Below, one piece after another: positions 51,982-60,356 of a stretch of DNA of 64,000 bases. The notes under the pieces were generated by a model. The model was not told the DNA's origin. It did no database searches and saw only the letters and a program-made list of their open reading frames with translations. Numbering within the stretch: the stretch's first letter is position 1; each line of letters opens with the position of its first letter. Position numbers and translations under genes: made by a program. The stretch covers positions 1 through 64,000 of the forward strand of contig JAKAKJ010000016.1 in NCBI GenBank assembly GCA_021824575.1, read 5' to 3'. The DNA comes from Chloroflexota bacterium. Its GTDB lineage: Bacteria; Chloroflexota; Anaerolineae; Anaerolineales; Villigracilaceae.

Positions 51982-53450
51982 GCCTCCCGCACCACCGCGG
52001 ACCGCACTGTATGAACCACATCCAAAACCACTCCGCGTTCCAGCACCCACAAAGCAGAACAATAAGCAAAGGCTCCAGAAACAACGCCGAACATCAATTG
52101 CTGCCATGCAGGAGCGGCAGCACTGAGATACAACACCAATTCAACGATTACCGTCATCAAAACAGCAGACAACACAGCTGGCCGCAGCGCATTAATGAGA
52201 TTGCCGATCGAAAGGTGCAATAAACGAGCTGCGACATAAAGTTCTAATATCGCCCCCAAGAAGGCTACTAATGCCTGCATCCAACCCACAGCAATGATTG
52301 AGCCGGCACCGGTGACAGCCCACCACAGCGCAGGAAATAGCAGCGTCAACCTAGCCAGGCTGAGCCACACTATCACTTGCGGGCGCCCCTCGGCCTTGTA
52401 AGCGTCGCCAGCGTTGTATACCAGAGACAAAAGCATTGCATAAATGGCAATTGCTCGGACTACTGGAATCGTACCTGCCCACTTGCTTGTGAAAAGACTT
52501 AACACCAAGGGGCCTGCAACGAGGGCCAGTCCGATTCCCAATGGGACTGTAACCAAGGAAACATAGCGCAACACCTGCGAGAAGGCGCGCGTCAAATTGC
52601 CGGGGACTTCGCGCATGTGAGTGAAAACAGGAAATACAACCTGCCCCAATACACGGGCAAACTGCAAAATCATCAGATCCGGCATACGAAAGGCCAGTGT
52701 GTACAAGCCTAACGCCACCGAACCGAGGTACCGCCCCACAAGCAAATAATCAAGATTCAGCAAAACTTCTGATATCAGATCAACCCAGACGATATTCATG
52801 CCGTAGGAAACAAGGGTACGGGCGACCTTCGTGTCGAAAGCGAAAGAAGGATGCCATGGCGTGATGATCCAGTAAACCACGGAGGAGACAAACGCGCCGC
52901 CGATCTGACCCCAGATCAGACTCCACGCGCCAAACCCGAACATTGCCAGCCCAATGGACACTGCGCCTTTAACCAGGGCCATTGTTATATCGGGGATAAG
53001 CATCCGCCCAAACGCCAGTTTTTTGTACAGAACAGAAGCCTGTATTCCACCCAGAGCATTAATTGGAAACGTAAAACTGAGCGCTCGGGTAACAGGGACA
53101 ACTCTTGGATCGCGGAAGTAAATACCCGCGTAGGGAGCCATTATCCACCCAACACATAAGAGGCCAACGCCAAACAATAGACTCAGCCAGAAAGCAGTTG
53201 TGGAGGTTCTCTCGTCTTCCGTATGGTAAATAAGCGCCGACCCCACGCCCAAATTATTCACAATATCCAGAAATGTAATGGCCGTAACGGCATAACCGAC
53301 CAATCCGAAATCATCAGGCGTCAACAAACGCGCTAATATAACAGTGCTGATAAAAACCAACAACTTGCCGGAAATGAATGCAAGGTATCTCCACGCTGTT
53401 CCGTGGACGGTCGTTCGGCCAAACGTGGAATGCGACTTTGAATCTTCCAT
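51978..53450 (-). CDS. wzx: Wzx-type oligosaccharide flippase
   Basis: 490 residues with about 12-14 membrane segments, of the MOP superfamily polysaccharide transporters. The N-terminus GTAWRYLAFISGKLLVFISTVILARLLTPDDFGLVGYA is typical of this group (read here as two pieces: GTAWRYLAFISGKLLVF and ARLLTPDDFGLVGYA). It turns the lipid-linked repeat unit to the outer membrane face for polymerisation by the Wzy protein encoded four bases upstream. Confidence 0.93.
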   Translation of the reverse strand: MEDSKSHSTFGRTTVHGTAWRYLAFISGKLLVFISTVILARLLTPDDFGLVGYAVTAITFLDIVNNLGVGSALIYHTEDERTSTTAFWLSLLFGVGLLCVGWIMAPYAGIYFRDPRVVPVTRALSFTFPINALGGIQASVLYKKLAFGRMLIPDITMALVKGAVSIGLAMFGFGAWSLIWGQIGGAFVSSVVYWIITPWHPSFAFDTKVARTLVSYGMNIVWVDLISEVLLNLDYLLVGRYLGSVALGLYTLAFRMPDLMILQFARVLGQVVFPVFTHMREVPGNLTRAFSQVLRYVSLVTVPLGIGLALVAGPLVLSLFTSKWAGTIPVVRAIAIYAMLLSLVYNAGDAYKAEGRPQVIVWLSLARLTLLFPALWWAVTGAGSIIAVGWMQALVAFLGAILELYVAARLLHLSIGNLINALRPAVLSAVLMTVIVELVLYLSAAAPAWQQLMFGVVSGAFAYCSALWVLERGVVLDVVHTVRSAVVREA

Positions 53451-53454
53451 GATT

Positions 53455-54867
53455 TTATGTACGCGGATTCAGGGAATAACCGTCCATCTCAGCTCCCGCG
53501 GCATTAGCAGGCTCAACAACATCCTCAAACTCAACAGCATGACTGTTTTTCGCAGCTTGAAGAACTCCCCAGGCGATCCCAACCAGGAGCCATAGATAAC
53601 GAATGTAAGCATCGTGGAGGAAGATGGCCGCGACCAGATAGCCGATCAAACCAACACTCATCGCTGCAGACAGATTCGCAAACTCGTTCATGTTCTGTTT
53701 CGCAAAGAGACCCTTCGCGAGTGCCAGTGCCCTAAAAGTAAAATAAATAATTGCCGCAAATGACAGAAAGCCTAATATGCCTCTCTCCGCGGCAACCTGA
53801 AGAAACAGGTTGTGAGCAGACTGGGTCTCGACGTTTTGGCCCAGCCCCAATTGGCGAGCATACTCCAAATAACGGGTATTAAAGTTGCCAACGCCCACAC
53901 CAAAGATTGGATTCTGGGTAAACATCGTCCATCCCACTGCATCCGTTGCAGCGCGGGCCTGAATCGAAGCATCCAGCGTGACAGAGTTGCTGGCGCCCGG
54001 TATCACTTGAAGTAGCGATCTGATGCGTTGGGTATATTGATCAGGAAGAACTTGATAAGCCAGAAGTCCAAAGGCCAATAACAGAAAAACTGGAATCAAC
54101 GGACGCCGCGGTTGCTGAATGATCGCGAGCAAAGCGACCACCCCAAGCGCAAGGAAGTCGCCGCGCGAATAAGTATAGAGAATGGTAACTATGCAAACAA
54201 ACAATGCCCAACCCGCCAGGATTCTTAAGAGAAGCCGCTTTTCATCCAGGAGTCTTTCAAAAGCCAACGGCACAAGGACTACCATGATTTGCCCATAAAA
54301 ATTGGGGTCATTCAAAACGCCTGCGACGCGATAATCACCAGCAGAGAGGCTGGCAACTTGCCCAAATCCGGCATACAGTCTACTAAACGTGCCAGTAAAA
54401 ACCTGAAAGATTGATATCGTCCCCATCAAAATCCCTGCAGCCAAAAGAGACCACACAGCCCACCGCAAGGATTTTGGATTTTGAATCAAGAAGATGGCCA
54501 CCAAGCCAATAATCACATCTTTCAAGTAAGAAAGCAGTGAGACGCTGGTTTGGGTTACGTTCGATGCGTAAAACAGGGAAAGCGAACCGAGCAATGTGTA
54601 TGTTCCCATTAGTAGGGCTGGCGCAACCCATCCTTGGAATTGATCTTGAAATACCAGCCACCTGGTTACGATCACCAAGACAAGCAGGCTGACCAAGGGT
54701 TGTGCGAGAGATGGCAAACCAAACTTCGATATAAGGATATCCGACAGATTGGTGTAAACGGCAAAGACCAAGATCACCAGCCCCAAGCCGGGTCTCAGTG
54801 TCAGCAAAATAAATGTAATGAGAGCGGGAACGCTCAGCAGGACTAACAGGGTGTAATCAATGTGCAT
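53455..54867 (-). CDS. wzy: O-antigen ligase/polymerase family protein (Wzy-like)
   Basis: 470 residues with about 11-12 membrane segments and the large outer loop of the Wzy_C domain (about 270-350), where IFGVGVGNFNTRYLEYARQLG and SAHNLFLQVAAERGILGFLSF are the typical signatures. It would join flipped repeat units into a polymer, or ligate the chain. Its place directly before wzx and after the Wzz-like gene favours the polymerase role. Confidence 0.9.
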   Translation of the reverse strand: MHIDYTLLVLLSVPALITFILLTLRPGLGLVILVFAVYTNLSDILISKFGLPSLAQPLVSLLVLVIVTRWLVFQDQFQGWVAPALLMGTYTLLGSLSLFYASNVTQTSVSLLSYLKDVIIGLVAIFLIQNPKSLRWAVWSLLAAGILMGTISIFQVFTGTFSRLYAGFGQVASLSAGDYRVAGVLNDPNFYGQIMVVLVPLAFERLLDEKRLLLRILAGWALFVCIVTILYTYSRGDFLALGVVALLAIIQQPRRPLIPVFLLLAFGLLAYQVLPDQYTQRIRSLLQVIPGASNSVTLDASIQARAATDAVGWTMFTQNPIFGVGVGNFNTRYLEYARQLGLGQNVETQSAHNLFLQVAAERGILGFLSFAAIIYFTFRALALAKGLFAKQNMNEFANLSAAMSVGLIGYLVAAIFLHDAYIRYLWLLVGIAWGVLQAAKNSHAVEFEDVVEPANAAGAEMDGYSLNPRT

Positions 54868-55059
54868 AAAACATCACCTAAACCGGCCCGGATAATACTT
54901 ACTGCCATCCCGATGACAACCCAACCCACGCGAGAAATCAGGCAGGGTCAAGAACTGATTTTCAGCAGGGTAATTTTTTACCAACAAGGATGGAAACGCT
55001 GTGACAGCCAGGAAGTCCGAGCAGCCATGGGATGATGGACACGAGTTTCAGAAACATAA
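54868..55059. other. Intergenic spacer between the Wzz-like and wzy genes
   Basis: 192 bases with no gene. I see no clear hairpin terminator, so read-through from the Wzz-like gene into wzy is possible. Confidence 0.4.
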
Positions 55060-56199
55060 TTACCCGGCGTTTGCTTCCTGCTGTGGCCAAAACGGACTCT
55101 TTATTCCCCAAACATAGATTGGATTCGCATTGTCCCTTCTGGCGTTAGTCAAGGCATTCTCGGCCTTTGCAAACAATTCCGAAACAGAAATGTTGTTGCT
55201 GTATTCCGCACCGCCAATATGGGAATCAAGGTTTACCGTTATCCCCAAGGCGCCTAATTCAAGCGGCGTCGAAAGCGCCTGATGGATACGTTCAAAAATT
55301 CGGTTTGCTGCCGAGGCGGAAGTATTGGGCAGCATTAATTCAAAACTCAATTCATTCCGACGCCCAATCACATCATTACCACGTAGTTCATTCCGCAACA
55401 AATCTGTTACTTTTCGCAAGATCCATTGCTGACTTGCCGTCGGTAATGAATCGACCGTATCGCGAAGACCCGTTAGCTCCACGAACCCAATTGTGAATAC
55501 CTCATTCGGATTCTCGGCCAGAGATTCATCAACCGCACGAGGGAAATACCGACTACTGTAAACCCCAGTGATCGGATCCAAGCGATGCCTCTGCCGGAAC
55601 GCATCCAACGGGATACGAAGCTGCTCCCGCAAAACGGCCAACACCGCGCCTGCGATCAATCCAAAGACCAGCGCCACGCCAGCGTTGAGCAATGGCTGCG
55701 GGCTGATGGGAAGTGTAGGCGGAACGGCCCTATCCAAAAAGGTAATTACAAATACTTGGTTGATACGGTCAGAATAGCTGATAGTCTGATCGCCAATCGC
55801 ATTGGCCAGTGCCGCCACAACATTTGGGTCGGGGCCTGTAACGCTTAACTCCAAAATGGTTGTATTGGGAAGCACTGCCGCTTGATAGGTGTAATCCTTT
55901 ACTTGCTGAGGCTGGAGTTTAAGCATAGCCAGAGTGTCCGAATAAATCCTGTCACTATTCATGATCTGGGCGTAGGTGGAAATGACCGATACACTGCCTA
56001 TCGTATCGTAGCTGCGGACAACATCCGGGCCCGTGCTGAGAGAAATACTGCTTGGGATCAGAATGAAACTTGCTGTAGCCCGATATTGAGGGGTCACCAA
56101 AAACGAAAAAAACAACGATGCAGCTAACGCAAGCAAGGCAGTCAAAACAATAAGCCACCAGCCGCGCCTTAACATTTGAAAATACAAACGAATTTCCAT
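55060..56199 (-). CDS. Wzz-type chain-length protein fused to degenerate GGDEF domain
   Basis: 379 residues. The first 195 are a Wzz/chain-length determinant: a membrane segment (14-34), periplasmic-type part (VTPQYRATASFIL, LPNTTILELSVTGPDPNVVAALANAI) and second membrane segment (about 168-190) after Pro-rich SPQP. The rest (about 206-366) is a GGDEF fold starting LDPITGVYSSRYF. At the active site the GGDEF signature is replaced by NELSF (282-286), so it should not make c-di-GMP. The inhibitory-site motif RxxD is kept as RGND (273-276), exactly five residues upstream, as in true diguanylate cyclases. A receptor role for c-di-GMP controlling polymer length is my inference. No Wzc-type kinase domain is present. 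Confidence 0.88.
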   Translation of the reverse strand: MEIRLYFQMLRRGWWLIVLTALLALAASLFFSFLVTPQYRATASFILIPSSISLSTGPDVVRSYDTIGSVSVISTYAQIMNSDRIYSDTLAMLKLQPQQVKDYTYQAAVLPNTTILELSVTGPDPNVVAALANAIGDQTISYSDRINQVFVITFLDRAVPPTLPISPQPLLNAGVALVFGLIAGAVLAVLREQLRIPLDAFRQRHRLDPITGVYSSRYFPRAVDESLAENPNEVFTIGFVELTGLRDTVDSLPTASQQWILRKVTDLLRNELRGNDVIGRRNELSFELMLPNTSASAANRIFERIHQALSTPLELGALGITVNLDSHIGGAEYSNNISVSELFAKAENALTNARRDNANPIYVWGIKSPFWPQQEANAG

Positions 56200-56224
56200 T
56201 TTCTCTCCTCTTTCTCTCCTCTAC
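56197..56224 (-). promoter_or_regulatory. Duplicated ribosome-binding site before the Wzz-GGDEF gene
   Basis: GAGGAGAGAAA occurs twice in tandem directly before the ATG at 56199. Confidence 0.6.
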
Positions 56225-56233
56225 TATATGTTT

Positions 56234-56376
56234 ATGGCTCTTCGGTGCAACGGGAGAGACCGACAATTATTCACAGACTATGCAGGTTTAGCAGATTTTT
56301 TTCTGCACAATCTATGAAATCTGCAAAAAGTCCACCGCACTTTGCTGATGTACCTCGGCAAAAGCGGGAGAGCCAT
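56234..56376 (-). promoter_or_regulatory. Possible structured leader RNA of the polysaccharide operon
   Basis: The arms ATGGCTCT (56369-56376 on the minus strand) and AGAGCCAT close a 143-base domain that ends 35 bases before the Wzz-GGDEF start codon. Inside, CTCTCCCG is present twice near the two ends and a GCAGA/TCTGC hairpin lies in the middle. I do not recognise it as a known riboswitch class, including c-di-GMP-I. Confidence 0.35.
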
Positions 56377-56696
56377 ATTTATTAGTGAAGGAACAAAAAC
56401 ACCAATACGAAACCCGGATAGGCTTCAAATCACTCGGTACAACGTCTAAAAGCAAGTAAATTATGTCGGAGTTGACCACTTTGCAATTTTGTAAGGTTGC
56501 TAAGTCAATATTACCTTATTTAGCTACAAATTGCAATACACGGTTTGATGTGCTCATCGTGAACTAATCTTTTTACATCATGCTCCGACATCTGCCAACC
56601 AAAATTACAGCAAACAAACTGATGTGCATTTCCTTCATTAACTAACTGAGTAGAAAAAATGGGATTGATTGGGTCGCGCCAAAATGCTTTGGTGAG

Positions 56697-56731
56697 CAAA
56701 AAAAAACAGCATCCCATTTAGGGAGGCTGTT
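56697..56731 (-). terminator. Strong hairpin terminator of the ApbE/ferric-reductase operon
   Basis: On the minus strand AACAGCCTCCC, loop TAAAT, GGGATGCTGTT (one mismatch), then nine T residues. Confidence 0.9.
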
Positions 56732-56762
56732 TCAAACCGCGTCTTTCGTTCAAATAGCATTT

Positions 56763-57623
56763 CTATTGCGGTGTCTCAGGAGAATGTGAGACCGTTGCGG
56801 GCTGCGCTGCCGAGTGCAGTTCCGTTTTCTGAGTTGCTTGGGACACGGCGGGGACGGGCGGTTTCCCAGGCGCTTGTTGGGGCCGAGGGCGTTGAGTTGC
56901 TGCCGCAGCGCGCTGTTGAGGCGTTGGTCGTTTTTCAGGGATCATATCGGCAATGATACGATAAACAGTGAAGAACATAAAACTACCACCCAGGGCCCAA
57001 TAGATGTTTTGAGCCCAAGGCGTAGACGCATCGGTGCCAGCGCCCAATCCGTGTATGATCGCAATAATAAAAGTAAAGAAACTGGCCATGTGAATTGCGC
57101 GCCATACTTTCGGCCCGATTTTCTGGCGAACATAAAAAGTCAGAGCCACTACCGCCCAGGTGTAAAAACCAATCTGCCCCAACCCTACCCAAACAGGATG
57201 GTAGTTTATGCTCCCAAATGGCATAAGGATTTGGGCAAGCTTATAGTTAATATAGTGGTCGCCCATGAGGATTAATGCGTGGAAGGCTGCAAACCCCATG
57301 CCCAGCAAACTCACATATTCGTGGATCGCAAATGCGGGTGGGGACCCCGGCCAAGACCGCGCAATCTTATTGGTGATTAGCAAACCAATTGCCATAGACA
57401 TCCACAAGAGACCCAACGCAACAAAACCCGCGCCGCGCGCCAAATACCAATAAGCTTTGGGATCGGTTCCTCCCAGTGATCCAAGCAGGCTGGGCACCCA
57501 ACTTGGCAGAAGCACAACCGCGCTAAAAGTCCCCAGCGCCACGGCCAAGAGAAAAGAAATCAGCGACGCAAGACTTAACGAACTTTCAGGTATCGCATTA
57601 TCGGTAGGGTTATTAGCTGCCAT
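56763..57623 (-). CDS. Ferric-reductase-like transmembrane heme protein
   Basis: 286 residues from ATG 57623, with GAAAGG seven bases upstream. About six membrane segments. Histidines suited to bind two hemes lie in facing helices: FAIHEYVSLLGMGFAAFHALIL near 98-119, and WRAIHMASFFTFIIAIIHGLG near 178-198. This is the ferric-reductase/YedZ-like domain that moves electrons across the membrane. The C-terminal 70 residues are Pro/Ala/Gln-rich and probably disordered. No NAD or FAD domain is attached, so electrons must come from or go to partners, likely the products of the three genes upstream. Confidence 0.87.
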   Translation of the reverse strand: MAANNPTDNAIPESSLSLASLISFLLAVALGTFSAVVLLPSWVPSLLGSLGGTDPKAYWYLARGAGFVALGLLWMSMAIGLLITNKIARSWPGSPPAFAIHEYVSLLGMGFAAFHALILMGDHYINYKLAQILMPFGSINYHPVWVGLGQIGFYTWAVVALTFYVRQKIGPKVWRAIHMASFFTFIIAIIHGLGAGTDASTPWAQNIYWALGGSFMFFTVYRIIADMIPEKRPTPQQRAAAATQRPRPQQAPGKPPVPAVSQATQKTELHSAAQPATVSHSPETPQ

Positions 57624-57643
57624 ATACAAACCTTTCTGAACGG

Positions 57644-58558
57644 CTAACGATATTTTTCAATATTCTGACTATAAAGCCGTTCTCCATTTTCCAGAACCAA
57701 CAAACCAGCCAAGTTGGCGTCTCCATTCAGCCGCGCAAGCCCGACCTGGCTGCCAGAAATCACCACAGCTTTTGCCATTGCTTCAGCCTCCATGGCAGTT
57801 GGCGCGATCACTGTCGCCGCCAGGATATCAGTCTCGGCTGGCAAGCCAGTACGCGGATCTATGATGTGATGCTGCGGGACGCCATTTCGCATCCAACGGT
57901 GGTAATCCTTTCCTGATGTGGCAATACCGCCGCGTTCAAGGTAAAGGGTTTCGATAACGTCACCCTCACTATCAAAGGGATTCTCGACACCAATGGGCCA
58001 TTTTTCTCCGTTTAGCTTTGGACCGCTAATGGCGATATCGCCTCCCGCGTTGGCCAAGGCTGGCCCGGCATCCTTTAGCCGCTCCATGGCCCGATGCGCT
58101 GACCAGCCCTTGGCTACGCCTCCGAAATCAAGATGCGCACCTTTCGGCAGGCAAATCGTTCGGGTTGACGCGTCGGCGCAGATATCGCCTAAGGAGGGAA
58201 TATCCGCCGCGAAGTCCAGAAAGGCGCGAGGAGAATCAAACGACAGGCGTTCAAAGCTTTGGTCATATCCGGCATAGAGAAGGGCATCCAAAATCAGGGG
58301 ATTCACCAAGCCATTGGTTAATTTCTCGGCCTCCTGCGAAGTCTGGAGAACATCCCAGAGGATTTGACTCACCTGCATCGCCCTGCCAGCATTCATATTG
58401 AGCAAGGTCAATTCGCTGTCAACACGAAAGCGGCTTAACGCCTGCTCCCATTCCTCAAACCATGCTGGGACCTCTTCCAAGATATTGGGATGGGAGGCGC
58501 TGTCAACCAGCGCCTCCATACGGCAACCCATTGCACGGAATTGGTTGCGATATATCAT
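57644..58558 (-). CDS. apbE: FAD:protein FMN transferase (ApbE)
   Basis: 304 residues, no signal peptide visible. ApbE attaches FMN through phosphate to a Thr or Ser of extracytoplasmic redox proteins. Motifs: RNQFRAMGCRMEALVD at the start, RFRVDSELTLLN near 43, HLDFGGVAKGWSAHRAMERL near 141-160, ANAGGDIAISG near 168, YHRWMRNGVPQHHIIDPRTGLPA near 215 and the metal-binding ATVIAPTAMEAEAMAKA near 246. The lack of an export signal suggests a cytoplasmic form or an atypical signal. The gene overlaps the Gly-rich gene upstream by ATGA. Confidence 0.93.
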   Translation of the reverse strand: MIYRNQFRAMGCRMEALVDSASHPNILEEVPAWFEEWEQALSRFRVDSELTLLNMNAGRAMQVSQILWDVLQTSQEAEKLTNGLVNPLILDALLYAGYDQSFERLSFDSPRAFLDFAADIPSLGDICADASTRTICLPKGAHLDFGGVAKGWSAHRAMERLKDAGPALANAGGDIAISGPKLNGEKWPIGVENPFDSEGDVIETLYLERGGIATSGKDYHRWMRNGVPQHHIIDPRTGLPAETDILAATVIAPTAMEAEAMAKAVVISGSQVGLARLNGDANLAGLLVLENGERLYSQNIEKYR

Positions 58559-58917
58559 GGTTTCGATGAACCGGTTTTCGACCCGCCCCCGCCACCTGAT
58601 GAACTCGCAGCCGGAGCGCTACCTCCACCGCCTCCTTTACTACCACCGCCGCCCCGCCATACTTTGGCTTGTGGCGCAGCACCCACTTGTTGGGTCTGAG
58701 GAGTCGGCCCCAACAACATTACTTGTCCCGGTAATAACATATCATTATTGGCTGTTGCGCTATTCGGATCGGGCTGGCTCAGATCAGCTGTTCCGGTGGC
58801 TCCGGCAGTCAACTTTTGATTGGAGGAGAACAAACTCCAAAAACCCATCGTCGCCGCAACAGCAATCGAGGAGATGATCATTTGGATATCAGCCCAACTT
58901 TTTGACCTATTTTGCAT
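58555..58917 (-). CDS. Small membrane-anchored Gly-rich protein
   Basis: 120 residues; not a family I know. One N-terminal membrane segment (about 12-28), then LTAGATGTADLSQ (37-49), a polar middle part (LLPGQVMLLGPTPQTQQ) and a Gly/Ser-rich end (RGGGGSKGGGGGSAP). AGATGT is close to the SGATxT site that ApbE flavinylates, but the first Ser is Ala here, so a flavin site is only a guess. Translationally coupled to apbE by an ATGA overlap. Confidence 0.75.
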   Translation of the reverse strand: MQNRSKSWADIQMIISSIAVAATMGFWSLFSSNQKLTAGATGTADLSQPDPNSATANNDMLLPGQVMLLGPTPQTQQVGAAPQAKVWRGGGGSKGGGGGSAPAASSSGGGGGSKTGSSKP

Positions 58918-58971
58918 GTTGTGCCTCTTCTTCTAAAACTTCTTGCCAATTACCAAATCTCTCAAATAAGG

Positions 58972-59457
58972 TTAGTCGTCACCGCCACCGCCGTCACCAC
59001 CACCTTCATGACCACCGCCAGAAGGCGGAGGAGATGATGGTGCAGGCTTACTCTTGCCGCCACCTTTCGCAGGAGCTGAATAAACGGGAGCTTGAGTTGG
59101 TGTCGCGGCTGCCAATCCCAGTACCTGGCCGCTCATGGACACGTATGCAATATCACCGGAAGCAAAGGTCACTTCATAACTCTGTTGACCGTTATAGTCT
59201 GCCAATTGAACCGAATACGGATCGGTGCGGTTCATAAATTTAGCTGCGTCCGCGGCTGCATCACGGGGAGAAATTGCCGCAGCAGTTGGCGCGATCAAAG
59301 GCAGCGAAACAGGCTGATTCGAAGATGGATTTGAGGGCTGCTGCGAAAACAGACTGGAAGCAGACAACCCATTGTTGTAGGCATAAACCACACCTGCCAG
59401 CATTGCCAAAATAAACGCTGTCAATGCGGCAGAAATGAAAGTCACACCTTTTCTCAT
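58972..59457 (-). CDS. PepSY-like exported protein with Gly-rich tail
   Basis: 161 residues from ATG 59457, which follows AAAGGAG. A membrane/signal segment (about 7-27) is followed by a Pro/Ser linker and a domain resembling PepSY (SPRDAAADAAKFMNR, YSVQLADYNGQQSYEVTFAS, IAYVSMSGQVLGL; about 63-118). The end is Pro/Ser then Gly/Asp-rich (GGGHEGGGDGGGGDD). PepSY domains often accompany membrane cytochromes of the ferric-reductase type. It is the first gene of the four-gene unit ending at the terminator at 56697. Confidence 0.78.
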   Translation of the reverse strand: MRKGVTFISAALTAFILAMLAGVVYAYNNGLSASSLFSQQPSNPSSNQPVSLPLIAPTAAAISPRDAAADAAKFMNRTDPYSVQLADYNGQQSYEVTFASGDIAYVSMSGQVLGLAAATPTQAPVYSAPAKGGGKSKPAPSSPPPSGGGHEGGGDGGGGDD

Positions 59458-59691
59458 GGAATTTACTCCTTTCGCGAAAAAACATGCCTGATTGATAGGT
59501 ATTCGTAAAGGAGGTCGCCAAAACACGGAAAAAGTTACGCCAATTTGTCCGCTTTCGCTTCTCGGCACTCAATTTCAGATATGCAAGGTATGACAAAATA
59601 CATGCCAAAATCTACTTATCCGCCGGTTACATGCACAATAAAATAAAGCACAGCAGCTTGATCGTGATACATTTCACCCAAAGGAGACTCC
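59458..59691. other. Divergent intergenic region
   Basis: 234 bases between the PepSY-like gene (minus) and the corrinoid protein gene (plus). It should hold both promoters; I do not see convincing boxes. Confidence 0.4.
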
Positions 59692-60342
59692 ATGAGCGAA
59701 GAACTATTCCAGAAAATGTCCCAAAGCATCGTTGACGGTGATGCGGATGCGGCTGTGGCGCTGGCAAAGGAAGCGATCACAACCGGCGTCCCGCCGCTGG
59801 ATGCAATTACCAAAGGCTTTGTAACGGGCGTCAATATTGTTGGCGACGCTTTCGGGCGCGGCGAAGCTTATCTGCCCGAGCTTGTCATGGCAGGCGAAGC
59901 CATGAAGGCCGCCGTTACAACTTTGGACCCTGAGTTAAAGAAACAAGGCACAGAACGCCGAACGCTTGGCAAAGTTGTGATTGCCACGGTGGACGGCGAT
60001 ATCCACGAAATCGGCAAATCGCTGGTCGCAACCATGCTCGGCGCATCAGGATTCGAAGTCTATGACCTCGGCGTTGATGTGGAAATCGAGAAGATCATCG
60101 GCACCGCGTTGAATGTAAATGCAGACATCATCGCCATGAGCGCCCTGCTTACAACCACGATGGTGAAACAGAAGGAAGTTATCGAGGAGCTTGATAAAGA
60201 AGGGCTGCGCGGCAAATTCAAAGTGATGGTGGGCGGCGCGCCCGTGACGCGCGATTGGGTAAAAACAATCGGGGCCGATGGCTTCTCGGAAGATGCAATC
60301 GGCGCAGTGAATATCGCCAAACAATTGATTGGCGCTGCGTAA
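59692..60342 (+). CDS. Corrinoid (B12-binding) protein, MttC/MtbC family
   Basis: 216 residues. An N-terminal four-helix cap (about 1-88, with LPELVMAGEAMKAAVTTLDPEL) is followed by the cobalamin-binding domain: TVDGDIHEIGKSLVATMLGASGF with the DxHxxG motif (Asp103, His105, Gly108) whose His ligates cobalt, then MSALLTTTM near 148 and VMVGGAPVTRDW near 182. It accepts a methyl group from the methyltransferase encoded 14 bases downstream. AAAGGAG precedes the ATG. Confidence 0.94.
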   Translation: MSEELFQKMSQSIVDGDADAAVALAKEAITTGVPPLDAITKGFVTGVNIVGDAFGRGEAYLPELVMAGEAMKAAVTTLDPELKKQGTERRTLGKVVIATVDGDIHEIGKSLVATMLGASGFEVYDLGVDVEIEKIIGTALNVNADIIAMSALLTTTMVKQKEVIEELDKEGLRGKFKVMVGGAPVTRDWVKTIGADGFSEDAIGAVNIAKQLIGAA

Positions 60343-60356
60343 GGCGGGAGCGCATC

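Larger units (their letters stand above)
56200..56762. other. Intergenic region upstream of the polysaccharide operon
   Basis: 563 AT-rich bases. It holds the possible leader (56234-56376), the terminator of the redox operon (56697-56731) and about 300 bases where I see nothing firm. A 65-codon minus frame (56520-56717) begins within the terminator and has no ribosome site, so I do not call it. Confidence 0.5.

Noticed and set aside
56234-56376. c-di-GMP-I riboswitch
   Set aside because: I looked for the conserved CACAGGGCAAACC and GGACGCAAAGCC elements and did not find them; kept only as an unnamed candidate leader.
56520-56717. 65-codon minus frame upstream of the polysaccharide operon
   Set aside because: Its start lies inside a strong terminator, there is no ribosome-binding site, and the sequence matches nothing I know.
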